Assembly: GCF_004769235.1 (NCBI RefSeq)
Contig: NZ_RQFG01000005.1
Span: 806,001 to 870,000 of the forward strand
Length of the DNA stretch: 64,000 bases
From: Leptospira kanakyensis
Lineage (GTDB): Bacteria; Spirochaetota; Leptospiria; Leptospirales; Leptospiraceae
Reading direction: 5' to 3'
The position numbers were made by a program, and so were the translations under genes. Every line of letters starts with the position of its first letter. Position 1 is the first letter of the stretch. This document shows positions 54,321 to 62,988 of this stretch, one piece after another. Below the pieces are notes generated by a model, which was not told the origin of the DNA, made no database searches, and saw only the letters and a list, made by a program, of their open reading frames with translations.

Positions 54321-56063
54321 TTGTTCCTAATTCGTAGGAACAAACGTTACCAAAAAAAAATCCAATCCCTTTCGAAAAAACTAAAGCGGGTATCCATACT
54401 CCGGTTCATTACCTTTACCGTTTTTTCTGCGGCAGTTCTTTTTTGTTATCTAAACAAAGAAACCTGGAAAGAATATTTATTTTCCCTTCTGATCCTTCTT
54501 CCTTTTGTGTATTTGGTTAGGTTGTATTCAAAACGAAAAATTCAAATCCAATATGTAAAAAAAACACAAAGTTTTATTTTAGAAGAACTTTCTAGACTAA
54601 CAGGCGAATTCAAAAAAATCAAAACAAGAGAAGTTTGGGAATATCCTGAATTTGTGCGTAACCATCCTCTTTCCATTGATTTGGATCTTTGCACCAAACA
54701 AGGGTTTTTGGGGGTTTATGATACCACCATCACAGAAGTGGGATTTCAGACTTACCTCAAACGTTTTTTACAAGAATCCATCGAAGATACAAAACTAAAT
54801 TTTCATCCTGATGAAATTCAAAACATCCTGAAAAAAAATTCTTATTTTGCATACCATCTCCTTCGTAAGTATTTAATACCTGAGGCGGAAACAAATGAAA
54901 AGTTTCCTTTAACTTATGTAAATGCAGAAGATTCTTTTTGGAAAAAAAGAAGGTTTTTAAAGGGATTTTTCCCTATTTGGGGTGTATTCTCACCCGTGTA
55001 TTTGTCCTTGGGACTGTTGTTTGACTTACCTCTCCTCCCACTCCTTCTCCTCATCAATGGAATTTTGTTTGTTACCTACCGAAATGATTCTTTAAAACAA
55101 TGGAAAGAAATTAAGGCGCTCTCTTCAGGGGCTTCCAGGTTTCAAAAAACTTTCGTTTATTTGGCAAAAAATAGAAAACCCACCAAACAAATGATAGGTC
55201 GAATTTCTTCTCTCGGTGATTCTTCTGAGTTACTCATTTCTCCTTTACCACATTTGATTTTGAATCTTATTTGTTTATGGGATCTTTGGAAAATCAAATC
55301 CCTCGAGAAATGGAAAAGTAAATTTGGAAATCTTTGGAATGATCTCCGAATCAAAATCATAAAAACTGATTCCCTATTGCCCTTCGTGAATTTTGGATTT
55401 TTGTTTCCAGAAGCTAGTTTTGCAGGGTCATCATCGGCTGGAAACTTAAGTGCGAAAAGTCTGGTACATCCCCTGCTCCCTAAATCCAGTCGTGTATTCA
55501 ATCCACTTACCAAAATGGAACCTGGAGATTTAATGATTGTTACCGGATCCAATATGAGTGGGAAAACTACTTACCTTAGGTCCATCGCCATGTCATTGTT
55601 ACTTGCCGGTTCAGGTGCACCCGTTCTTGGTTCGGAATTTGAATTTCCAGAATTTCAGATTCATACTCTCATCCGATCTCAAGATTCGATGGAAGATGGA
55701 GTTTCTTTTTTCTACAGTGAAGTCAGAAGGTTATCGTCGATCATCCATAACGCAGAGAGTTCTAAAAAAATACCAGTTTTGTTTTTGGATGAAATTTTAA
55801 AAGGAACCAATTCCAAAGAACGGTTTATTGCAACACGGGAAATTCTTTCTGTACTACGAGAAAAAAGAGCCATCGTCTTTCTCACAACTCACGATTTAAA
55901 ACTAGCGGAAGTTCCTTGGGCAAAACGATTCCATTTCACCGAACTAGAAAAAGACGGACAAATGGATTTCGATTACCAAATTCGCGAGGGAGTTTCCGGT
56001 TCCACAAATGCCCTTAAGATTCTAAAAAAAGAAGGGATCCCGATTCGTAACGAAGAGGATTGA
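54321..56063 (+). CDS. Membrane-anchored MutS-family ATPase
   Basis: The 580-residue protein has N-terminal hydrophobic segments (about 29-48 and 54-70, and another pair around 215-250), then a MutS-like ATPase domain. Walker A is GSNMSGKTT (about 407-415), followed by FFYSEVRRL, Walker B VLFLDEILKGTNSKER and FLTTHD. The clamp and mismatch-binding domains of MutS are missing, so it is a short MutS-like protein. Its start is uncertain: TTG 54321 has no good ribosome site and no ATG is near. It resembles short MutS-like ATPases of unknown function seen in several phyla. Confidence 0.8.
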   Translation: MFLIRRNKRYQKKIQSLSKKLKRVSILRFITFTVFSAAVLFCYLNKETWKEYLFSLLILLPFVYLVRLYSKRKIQIQYVKKTQSFILEELSRLTGEFKKIKTREVWEYPEFVRNHPLSIDLDLCTKQGFLGVYDTTITEVGFQTYLKRFLQESIEDTKLNFHPDEIQNILKKNSYFAYHLLRKYLIPEAETNEKFPLTYVNAEDSFWKKRRFLKGFFPIWGVFSPVYLSLGLLFDLPLLPLLLLINGILFVTYRNDSLKQWKEIKALSSGASRFQKTFVYLAKNRKPTKQMIGRISSLGDSSELLISPLPHLILNLICLWDLWKIKSLEKWKSKFGNLWNDLRIKIIKTDSLLPFVNFGFLFPEASFAGSSSAGNLSAKSLVHPLLPKSSRVFNPLTKMEPGDLMIVTGSNMSGKTTYLRSIAMSLLLAGSGAPVLGSEFEFPEFQIHTLIRSQDSMEDGVSFFYSEVRRLSSIIHNAESSKKIPVLFLDEILKGTNSKERFIATREILSVLREKRAIVFLTTHDLKLAEVPWAKRFHFTELEKDGQMDFDYQIREGVSGSTNALKILKKEGIPIRNEED

Positions 56064-56101
56064 AAGTTGATTTTTAGTTTTCTTAATCTTATTTTAATTC
56101 T

Positions 56102-56130
56102 TTGACAACTCCATAATTTTTCCAGATAAT
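56102..56130 (+). promoter_or_regulatory. Sigma-70-type promoter
   Basis: TTGACA (56102-56107) and GATAAT (56125-56130) are separated by exactly 17 bp, near the consensus. The predicted start near 56137 leaves about 21 bases before ATG 56158. Confidence 0.75.
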
Positions 56131-56157
56131 TGTCGAAATACAGGTGAGAGTCAACCA

Positions 56158-57210
56158 ATGGAGAGTTATGTGAAGAATTTCCTTTTATTTTTGTCAATAT
56201 TTATCAGTTTTGGTTTGTTTGCTGGTGATCTCAAAGAAGATCTCAAAAATGCAACAAATGATAGCGATAAGATTTCCATTCTTTCGGAAATGGGAAAGTC
56301 AGGGGATTCGAAATTTGTTAAACCCATTACTGAACAATTGGAAAAAGGCGAATCTAGTAAAATTCGTTCGCAAGCGGCAAGTTCTTTAGGTGAACTAAAG
56401 GCTGGAATCAACGAATTACAAAAAGCTTTCGATAACGATGATATTTATGTGAGAGAAGCCGCTATTGAGGCACTTGCAAAAATCGGAAATTCAAAATCAC
56501 AATCTTACTTTGAAAAAGGGGTAAAAGACAAAAGTGAAAAAATTCGTTTTTATAGTGTCCAAGGATTATCTAAAGTTGGTCGCAGTGGTAATGCGCCCAT
56601 TTTCCGAAATGCAATTGAATGGAAAGACAAACCTACTCAACTAGCAGCGATTCGGGGATTAGGAAACATTAATGCTTGGGATGAATGGAAGTATGTAAAA
56701 CCATTTTGTTCTAACCAAGATAAAGATTTTGTCATGGCATGTTTGTACAGTGCTGGTAAGTTTAAAACAGATGAGTCTTTATTAGCAATTGAAGGATTAC
56801 TTGCAAGCCAAGACACTGAAATTAGCAAAGAAGCATTTGATGCAATTTCTAATTTTAAACCTGCTCAAGTCATTCCAACATTAATCCGATTCAAAAAGTC
56901 GAACCCAAATCACCCAAATCTAGCGGATCTTAGTGCAAACTTAAAAAAATTAAAAGCTGCAAAACAATATGCGATTATCAATGTATCGGATCGATTGAAT
57001 TTACGTTCCAAAGCGAATGAACGATCAGAAGTGATCACTGGTTTACAAGGAAATTCTGTAGTCGAAATTATATCCAGAGAACCCAGGAAGTACATCATCA
57101 CCAATAGCAAAGGTGAAGAAATGGAAGATTTTTGGTACCAAGTCAAAACAAGCGATGGTAAAAAAGGATTTTTATTCGGCGAATATATCCAAGTGGTAGA
57201 TAGTTATTAA
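56158..57210 (+). CDS. Secreted HEAT-repeat and SH3-domain protein
   Basis: The 350-residue protein has a signal peptide (up to about residue 22), then helical HEAT-type repeats over about 30-265 (such as VREAAIEALAKIGN and IRFYSVQGLSKVG). A C-terminal SH3b-type domain follows (DRLNLRSKANERSEVITGL, about 282-345). HEAT repeats form protein-binding scaffolds, and bacterial SH3 often binds cell wall. Two starts are possible: ATG 56158 behind AGGTGAGAG, or GTG 56170. It is 9 bp ahead of a lipoprotein gene. Confidence 0.8.
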   Translation: MESYVKNFLLFLSIFISFGLFAGDLKEDLKNATNDSDKISILSEMGKSGDSKFVKPITEQLEKGESSKIRSQAASSLGELKAGINELQKAFDNDDIYVREAAIEALAKIGNSKSQSYFEKGVKDKSEKIRFYSVQGLSKVGRSGNAPIFRNAIEWKDKPTQLAAIRGLGNINAWDEWKYVKPFCSNQDKDFVMACLYSAGKFKTDESLLAIEGLLASQDTEISKEAFDAISNFKPAQVIPTLIRFKKSNPNHPNLADLSANLKKLKAAKQYAIINVSDRLNLRSKANERSEVITGLQGNSVVEIISREPRKYIITNSKGEEMEDFWYQVKTSDGKKGFLFGEYIQVVDSY

Positions 57211-57219
57211 GGATTATAT

Positions 57220-58917
57220 ATGAAAAAAGTATCGATTCAATTAAGCGGAATACTTTTATTAAGTTTTGCTGTAGTTCTTATGAACTGTAGCAAAAAGAAA
57301 GTAGAGAACTTTACCGAACCTAAAAAAATCTTCTTTGTAGACCAGAAAGACACAATTGAAGTTTTACAATCAGAAGAGCCTTTAGCAGAGAAGATTGGAA
57401 CCATTTCTGATGTAGATGCAGTACAAGTTATAGCTTTTATTGCCTATGAAAAAAACGATATGGTATACAAAACATACCAAATCAAATGTCCCACTTCGAT
57501 TAAACATAAATGTAAAACGGAATTTGGTTATATTCGAGAATTTGATGTAGCTGGAAATGATTTTCTTAAATTGTCCTCCACCCATTCTGCTCTTCAGAAA
57601 AAAAAGATCATTGTCTCAAAAGATGAATACTATGAAAGTAATGATTTAAAAAAATTGATTCTGGATTCAAAATCGATCATGTCTTCGATCACCTTGAATC
57701 ATTTCACAATATATCAATTTTTATTACAATCTTTGGTTTCTTCCCCTGATGACAAACTTCTAAAAATTGAAGAACTTTACCAAGCGATCAAACTAATTGA
57801 AAACCCTACTAGAGAAGATCAGTATGTAACTTCTCTTAAGAAAAAATATCCCTTTTTAAAAGAAATGGATGAGGCAGGTGCTATTACTTCTGTAGTAACA
57901 AACAATGATTTTGAACAAAAACTAACGGAAACCAGAAATGAATTGTTAAACTCATACATAGCAGGATTCCCATTACGATCATCTACTTTCAAAGGTTTAG
58001 TGGGTCAGTTTAATAAAGTAAAAACTTTTCCTTACTTTACTGAAAAATTATTCGAGTATTTATCCAAAGAAGGAATATATTCTGTTTCTGGATTTGAAGC
58101 ACAATACTTAGTGAATGCGGATTCCGGAGTATCGGCGATAAATAAACTTAAAAAAATAGACCCAAATCTTGACCCATCCAAGATGGTAGCACTATTCGAA
58201 ATTTTGAATGATTCAGGAACTAATTTTCGATTAAAACTCCAAACTTTAGATGTGAATGGCACTGTTACAAAAGAAGATTCCTATTCTCTAGTTTCCATTT
58301 CGGCAGAGGAATCAGGAAGTTCTTTGGGATTTAAAGTCAAAACAGATAAACAAGATTTTATTTTATCTCCCCTTGAGACGACACCTAACCTACTCATAGC
58401 TGGAGAGGGATTCAAAGAATACCTCAAGGCAATTCCAAATGATTACAAAGAAATCATCAAAAACAATGACTACGAAAAAGCTAAAATGTTAATTGCACTT
58501 AAATTCGGTGAAGGTGGATTTGATGAAAAAATAGGTAAAATGGTTTATATCCTGTCTGCTTCGAAACGATATTGGATCATGTTAGATTTATTTCGCTTCA
58601 ACTCAACCGTCAAAAGAACAACCGATTATTCAGGAACTTTAGAAACGTCTTTTTCTGTGAATGATAGTAGTTGTTTTTCTATTAGTAAATGGAGACAACC
58701 AAAAGGTGAGTTATACATTACAGGTATTGAAAGCAATTGTTATAGTGAATATGAAGAAGAATTAAAGCCTACAGAAGACTTATGTTTTTACGAAGGCGGA
58801 TCAAAATTCTTTCAATTTGAATTTTCACCTTCTGAACTAAGATCAGATAAACCTAATGTAGATTTCAAATTTGAAGATTCTGGGGTTTGCCAAGTGATTC
58901 AACATATTATGCAATAG
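57220..58917 (+). CDS. Large lipoprotein of unknown function
   Basis: The 565-residue protein has a signal with likely lipidated Cys23 (VVLMNCSKK) and an AAGGA ribosome site nine bases before the ATG. The region after the anchor (about 36-110) is beta-rich and resembles an SH3-like part, including KKIFFVDQKDTIEVLQSEEP. The rest is helical with an acidic C-terminus containing five Cys. No family is recognised. It is the second gene of the HEAT-protein operon and is followed by a strong terminator. Confidence 0.6.
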   Translation: MKKVSIQLSGILLLSFAVVLMNCSKKKVENFTEPKKIFFVDQKDTIEVLQSEEPLAEKIGTISDVDAVQVIAFIAYEKNDMVYKTYQIKCPTSIKHKCKTEFGYIREFDVAGNDFLKLSSTHSALQKKKIIVSKDEYYESNDLKKLILDSKSIMSSITLNHFTIYQFLLQSLVSSPDDKLLKIEELYQAIKLIENPTREDQYVTSLKKKYPFLKEMDEAGAITSVVTNNDFEQKLTETRNELLNSYIAGFPLRSSTFKGLVGQFNKVKTFPYFTEKLFEYLSKEGIYSVSGFEAQYLVNADSGVSAINKLKKIDPNLDPSKMVALFEILNDSGTNFRLKLQTLDVNGTVTKEDSYSLVSISAEESGSSLGFKVKTDKQDFILSPLETTPNLLIAGEGFKEYLKAIPNDYKEIIKNNDYEKAKMLIALKFGEGGFDEKIGKMVYILSASKRYWIMLDLFRFNSTVKRTTDYSGTLETSFSVNDSSCFSISKWRQPKGELYITGIESNCYSEYEEELKPTEDLCFYEGGSKFFQFEFSPSELRSDKPNVDFKFEDSGVCQVIQHIMQ

Positions 58918-58940
58918 AATCAAACTACAAATTGAATAAT

Positions 58941-58971
58941 CCCAACGAAATGTTCGTTGGGATTTATTTTT
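58941..58971. terminator. Rho-independent terminator
   Basis: CCCAACGAA (58941-58949) and TTCGTTGGG (58953-58961) form a perfect 9-bp stem with a 3-base loop, followed by ATTTATTTTT. It lies between the convergent lipoprotein gene and AsmA gene and can end the + transcript; the T-tail is within the AsmA 3' end. Confidence 0.85.
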
Positions 58972-61042
58972 CCGGTTCTTCCTCTTCCGTCCCACCAAAC
59001 AACGACTTAATTCCCTTCCATCCTTTTTGAACACCACCTGTTACATTATCCACAGCTTTATTTACATAATCAGACATCGCGGAGCCAGCAATCCCACCCA
59101 CAGCGGCACCGGCAGGACTTGCCAAAAAAATTGTCCCCACGTATACCGAACCAAGCCAAATGGGATCAATGAAGGGAGCAGAAACACCATACGTTCCACG
59201 GTAAATAATCGGAAGTTTTAAAGCCTTACCAGCAACTCCTGGCATAGCGATGGTAAACTTCATATCGATATTTTTATTAAATCCAATTTTACCACCGCCA
59301 GAACCAACAATTCCATCTGCCTTTAATGCAAAATTTCTTACTTCAATATTTTCTTTCATATATTGAAAATCAAACTTGAGTTCGTTATATGGTGTTGCTC
59401 GACTGAAATCTATTTTTTTTAAGTTGATGACACTACCAATCGAACTAATTGGTTTTAAAATATTGGTATAACTTAACAGTTCACCATTCTTTGCATTGAT
59501 ATTTCCAGTGATTTGTAAATTGTTAATGAGTCCATCTTCTGTATCAGCGGGTGATGATAAAAGAAATTCAGAATCTAAATTTCCTGTGATAGGTGAGATA
59601 TTAAATAAATCGGCTAAGATGGGAGCCACTCCCAAATTTTTAATATTCCCTTTGATTTCAAGATTAGGTTGGTTGCCCCAAAGATAATGACCTGTCCCTA
59701 TGGCAGTTCCTTCGTAAGCCTTTAATTCAAATTTTGTGATGTTTAATTTCCGTTTTGCATAATGAATATTTAACTTTAATGAATCTGCATTAAAGTTTCC
59801 AATATTCAAATTTCTAAAATTAAAATTTAAATATACATTCATTCGATTCACATAACCTGTGCTTGGTATGTTTCTGGTGAGGATTGATTTTTCTAAATCG
59901 GGATCTACCCAAATTTTAGTTACTTTGATGATACTGGGAACATCCAAATAATCAGAGGTTCCTTCAAAAGAAATTGTTGGGGACAAAGGTGGTTTTAAAA
60001 AGTTAACAAATCCGGATCCATAAAGTTTAGATTTTCCCTTCCAATCAACAATGATATCCGCAAACGATAATTTCGATTCCCGAATGTCATAGTTCATGAC
60101 TGTAGATGCATAACCGTCGGCAAATGGTTTACCGTCTTTCAATGCTAAATCACGAATGTGCACTCGATCAGCAATGGCATAAATTTTTGCGTCATCCCGT
60201 TTGTAAAAAGGAATGGCACCACTTGCTTTTGCGAACCGTAAATCTCCATAAGTAAAAATAATGAGTATATCGTGAAGATCGATTCCTTTAATATTTTGGA
60301 ATGTAAACTCTCCTTCCAACCTCGAAGATTCATAAGACATTTCATCAGTAACAAAAAAAATGTTTGTGCTAAGAGAAATGGTTTCTTCGTTTAACTTTCC
60401 ATAGATATAAATATCTAAGTCTCGTAAATCTTGATCCAATTGAAATTTAGTTTCCCAAAGATATAATTTAATTTTTCGCGAATACAATTTATCTTCGAAT
60501 AGGATAGTAACATTTTTGATTTCGATTTGGTTTACGAAATTGGCAAAGGTTTTAGAAAAATAGATTTTTGTATTGGTATCAGCCGGTTCTTCCGTTTTTT
60601 TCAGATTTTCTTTGGAATTAGATTCAGTACCGGCTAGAATCTTTTCGAATAAAGGAAAGGATTCATCCTTTTCTCTTAGGATCTCCACCGTGCCCGTATT
60701 GAGATAAATTTTTCGAATTTCAAGAGGTTGCCCTACAAACACTCCATAATAAACTTCGATCCTCAGTTTATGTACACGAATCAACTCATCATCATTTTTA
60801 GATACAGATACCTCAGTAAGTTCAATTCCAGGGAATGGAAAAAAAACAGGTTCAGAAATTTGATAATTCACCTGAAGGCCTGTTAGTTGGTTCGTAGTGT
60901 CCAGGATTAGTTTTTTATAGTAGTCTGGGTCTGCCAAAAGCGGGTATAAAATAAAAAACATCGTCATCGATAAAACAAAAATTCCTGTTAGTAGGATTTT
61001 ACCGATAACTCCTTTGATTCTGTCTCGAATGCTCAGTTTCAT
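58964..61042 (-). CDS. AsmA-family inner-membrane protein
   Basis: The 692-residue protein has an N-terminal membrane helix (about 14-38) and a long periplasmic part with the repeated beta pattern of AsmA proteins. Recognisable segments are PFPGIELTEVSV, QIEIKNVTI, GSGGGKIGFNKNIDMKFTIAM and the C-terminal AsmA-like region around 510-640. Such proteins (AsmA, TamB, YhdP relatives) act in phospholipid transport or outer-membrane assembly. A Gly/Ala-rich segment (PAGAAVGGIAGSAM) near 640-655 precedes the charged C-terminus. Confidence 0.82.
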   Translation of the reverse strand: MKLSIRDRIKGVIGKILLTGIFVLSMTMFFILYPLLADPDYYKKLILDTTNQLTGLQVNYQISEPVFFPFPGIELTEVSVSKNDDELIRVHKLRIEVYYGVFVGQPLEIRKIYLNTGTVEILREKDESFPLFEKILAGTESNSKENLKKTEEPADTNTKIYFSKTFANFVNQIEIKNVTILFEDKLYSRKIKLYLWETKFQLDQDLRDLDIYIYGKLNEETISLSTNIFFVTDEMSYESSRLEGEFTFQNIKGIDLHDILIIFTYGDLRFAKASGAIPFYKRDDAKIYAIADRVHIRDLALKDGKPFADGYASTVMNYDIRESKLSFADIIVDWKGKSKLYGSGFVNFLKPPLSPTISFEGTSDYLDVPSIIKVTKIWVDPDLEKSILTRNIPSTGYVNRMNVYLNFNFRNLNIGNFNADSLKLNIHYAKRKLNITKFELKAYEGTAIGTGHYLWGNQPNLEIKGNIKNLGVAPILADLFNISPITGNLDSEFLLSSPADTEDGLINNLQITGNINAKNGELLSYTNILKPISSIGSVINLKKIDFSRATPYNELKFDFQYMKENIEVRNFALKADGIVGSGGGKIGFNKNIDMKFTIAMPGVAGKALKLPIIYRGTYGVSAPFIDPIWLGSVYVGTIFLASPAGAAVGGIAGSAMSDYVNKAVDNVTGGVQKGWKGIKSLFGGTEEEEPEK

Positions 61043-61049
61043 AATGATT

Positions 61050-62021
61050 TTACTTTAATGGGAAATGACATTTCACTCTGCGTGTTGGTGTAGGATATGA
61101 TTCCACAGGTTCCTGTGTTTTACAAATATCTTTTACTATGGGACATCTTGTATGGAATCGACAACCAGTGGGTTTGTTCATCAAACTAGGAATTTCCCCC
61201 GTTAGAGGTTCAGAAACTTTGGTTCGATCCTTTAAATCAAAACTAGCAGAGAACAATGCTTTTGTATAAGGGTGTAGTGGTGTTTTGCTAATCTCATCAC
61301 GACTACATTCTTCGACAATTTGTCCTAAATACATGACAGCGATACGATCCGATACGTGTTTTACAATGTTCAAGTCATGAGATATAAACAAATAAGATAG
61401 TCCATATTTCTCACGTAACAATAAAATATTATTAATTACCTGTGCTTGCGTAGAAATATCCAATGCAGAAACTGCTTCATCACAAACAACAAGACTTGGT
61501 TCTAAAATTAATGCTCTTGCAATCGCAATCCTTTGTCTTTGCCCACCACTGAATTCATGAGGATAACGATGTAAAATATCAGAAGGTAAATTAACTTCCG
61601 CAAGAGCCTTAATTGCTTTTTCTTTTTTTTCTGCGATACTCAAATTGGGGAAATGAATTTGTAAACCCTCAGTGACGATTTCTTCGATCGTAAAACGTGG
61701 GTTTAACGAAGAATATGGATCTTGGAATACAACTTGGATCTTTCTTTTGAGAGTTTTCTGTTCTTCATTTTGAATATCCTTAATTTCCTTAGATTCAAAT
61801 TGGATGGAACCTGAATCAAAAGGTAATAAAGAAAGAATTGCACGACCAATGGTGGACTTCCCACAACCGGACTCACCGACAAGACCTAGAATATTTCCTT
61901 GAGGAATCGTAAAACTGACTCCTTCAACTGCCACAAGTCTTTTAGTAGAAAAGGAAAGAGATTGGGATTGTTTATAAGAAACAACTAAGTCTTTTACATT
62001 AAGCACTTTCTTTCCCTCCAT
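61050..62021 (-). CDS. Peptide/nickel ABC importer ATPase (DppF/OppF-like)
   Basis: This 323-residue ATPase has Walker [10 protein letters not shown], signature SGGQRQR and Walker B LVVCDEAVSALD, and the C-terminal oligopeptide-type Cys motif (GCRFHTRCP with later Cys). It overlaps the second ATPase gene by 23 bp. Together with that gene and the permease it forms the cytoplasmic part of an oligopeptide importer. Confidence 0.92.
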   Translation of the reverse strand: MEGKKVLNVKDLVVSYKQSQSLSFSTKRLVAVEGVSFTIPQGNILGLVGESGCGKSTIGRAILSLLPFDSGSIQFESKEIKDIQNEEQKTLKRKIQVVFQDPYSSLNPRFTIEEIVTEGLQIHFPNLSIAEKKEKAIKALAEVNLPSDILHRYPHEFSGGQRQRIAIARALILEPSLVVCDEAVSALDISTQAQVINNILLLREKYGLSYLFISHDLNIVKHVSDRIAVMYLGQIVEECSRDEISKTPLHPYTKALFSASFDLKDRTKVSEPLTGEIPSLMNKPTGCRFHTRCPIVKDICKTQEPVESYPTPTRRVKCHFPLK

Positions 62022-62988
62022 ATAAAAAACATTCTACTGATTGATTTAGAGACATGGAAATCGCCTTGGGAATAGAAGTATGACAAACTTCTAATTTTTG
62101 ATTGCAACGAGTGTGGAAACGACAACCAGTGGGATATGATTTTGGTGAAGGAACAATTCCTTCTATAGTCACCAATTTTTTACCTATATTTTCATGATTG
62201 GGGTATGCAGCAATGAGAGCCTTTGTATAAGGATGTTTAGGAGTATCGATCACCTCTTCGACAGTTCCTTGTTCGATCATTTTTCCTGCATACATTACCG
62301 CAATTCGGTCTGCAATATGACTCACAAGTCCAATATCATGAGAGATAAAAAGAACAGACATTCCATTTTCCTTTCGTAACTCTTTAAGAAGTTCAATCAA
62401 TTGTAATTGGATGGTTACGTCTATGGCGCTTGTTGGTTCATCTGCAATTAAAATTTTTGGATCACACATGAGGGCCATGGCAATACAAACTCTTTGTAAC
62501 ATACCACCGGAAAATTGATTAGGGTATTGGTTTAATCTGAGTTTTGCATCTGTGATTCCCACTCGTTCCAATAGATACACTGCTTTTTTTTCGGCCTCGT
62601 CTTTGGAACCAAGACCATGTAACAGAAAACCTTCGATGAGTTGGGCGCCGATTTTATGAAGGGGGTTTAGTGCTGAAAATGGCTCTTGGAACACATAAGC
62701 AATTTCCCTTCCTCGAACTGATCTTAGGTGGTCTGAGGAAGTTTTTAATAAATCTTCACCTTCAAATAAAATGGAACCAGTCGGATACAAAGTAGTGTTC
62801 GAAGGAAGGATTTGTGTCAGGGCCAAACTTGTGATCGATTTTCCACAACCCGATTCCCCAACTAGAGCTAAAGTTTCCCCTTTCACCAAATGAAAACTTA
62901 CGTTGTCGACAATGGGTAAAATTCCCTCGTCTGTTTTGATTTGGATGGATAGATCTTTGACTTCGATGGCTTTTGTGATACTTGTCAT
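61999..62988 (-). CDS. Peptide/nickel ABC importer ATPase (DppD/OppD-like)
   Basis: This 329-residue ATPase has Walker [10 protein letters not shown], signature SGGMLQRV and Walker [13 protein letters not shown], with the family C-terminal motif [16 protein letters not shown]. The signature SGGMLQR rather than SGGQ is usual for the DppD/OppD type. It overlaps the permease gene by four bases and the other ATPase by 23 bp. In YejABEF systems the two ATPase halves are fused as YejF; here they are separate. Confidence 0.92.
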   Translation of the reverse strand: MTSITKAIEVKDLSIQIKTDEGILPIVDNVSFHLVKGETLALVGESGCGKSITSLALTQILPSNTTLYPTGSILFEGEDLLKTSSDHLRSVRGREIAYVFQEPFSALNPLHKIGAQLIEGFLLHGLGSKDEAEKKAVYLLERVGITDAKLRLNQYPNQFSGGMLQRVCIAMALMCDPKILIADEPTSAIDVTIQLQLIELLKELRKENGMSVLFISHDIGLVSHIADRIAVMYAGKMIEQGTVEEVIDTPKHPYTKALIAAYPNHENIGKKLVTIEGIVPSPKSYPTGCRFHTRCNQKLEVCHTSIPKAISMSLNQSVECFLYGGKESA

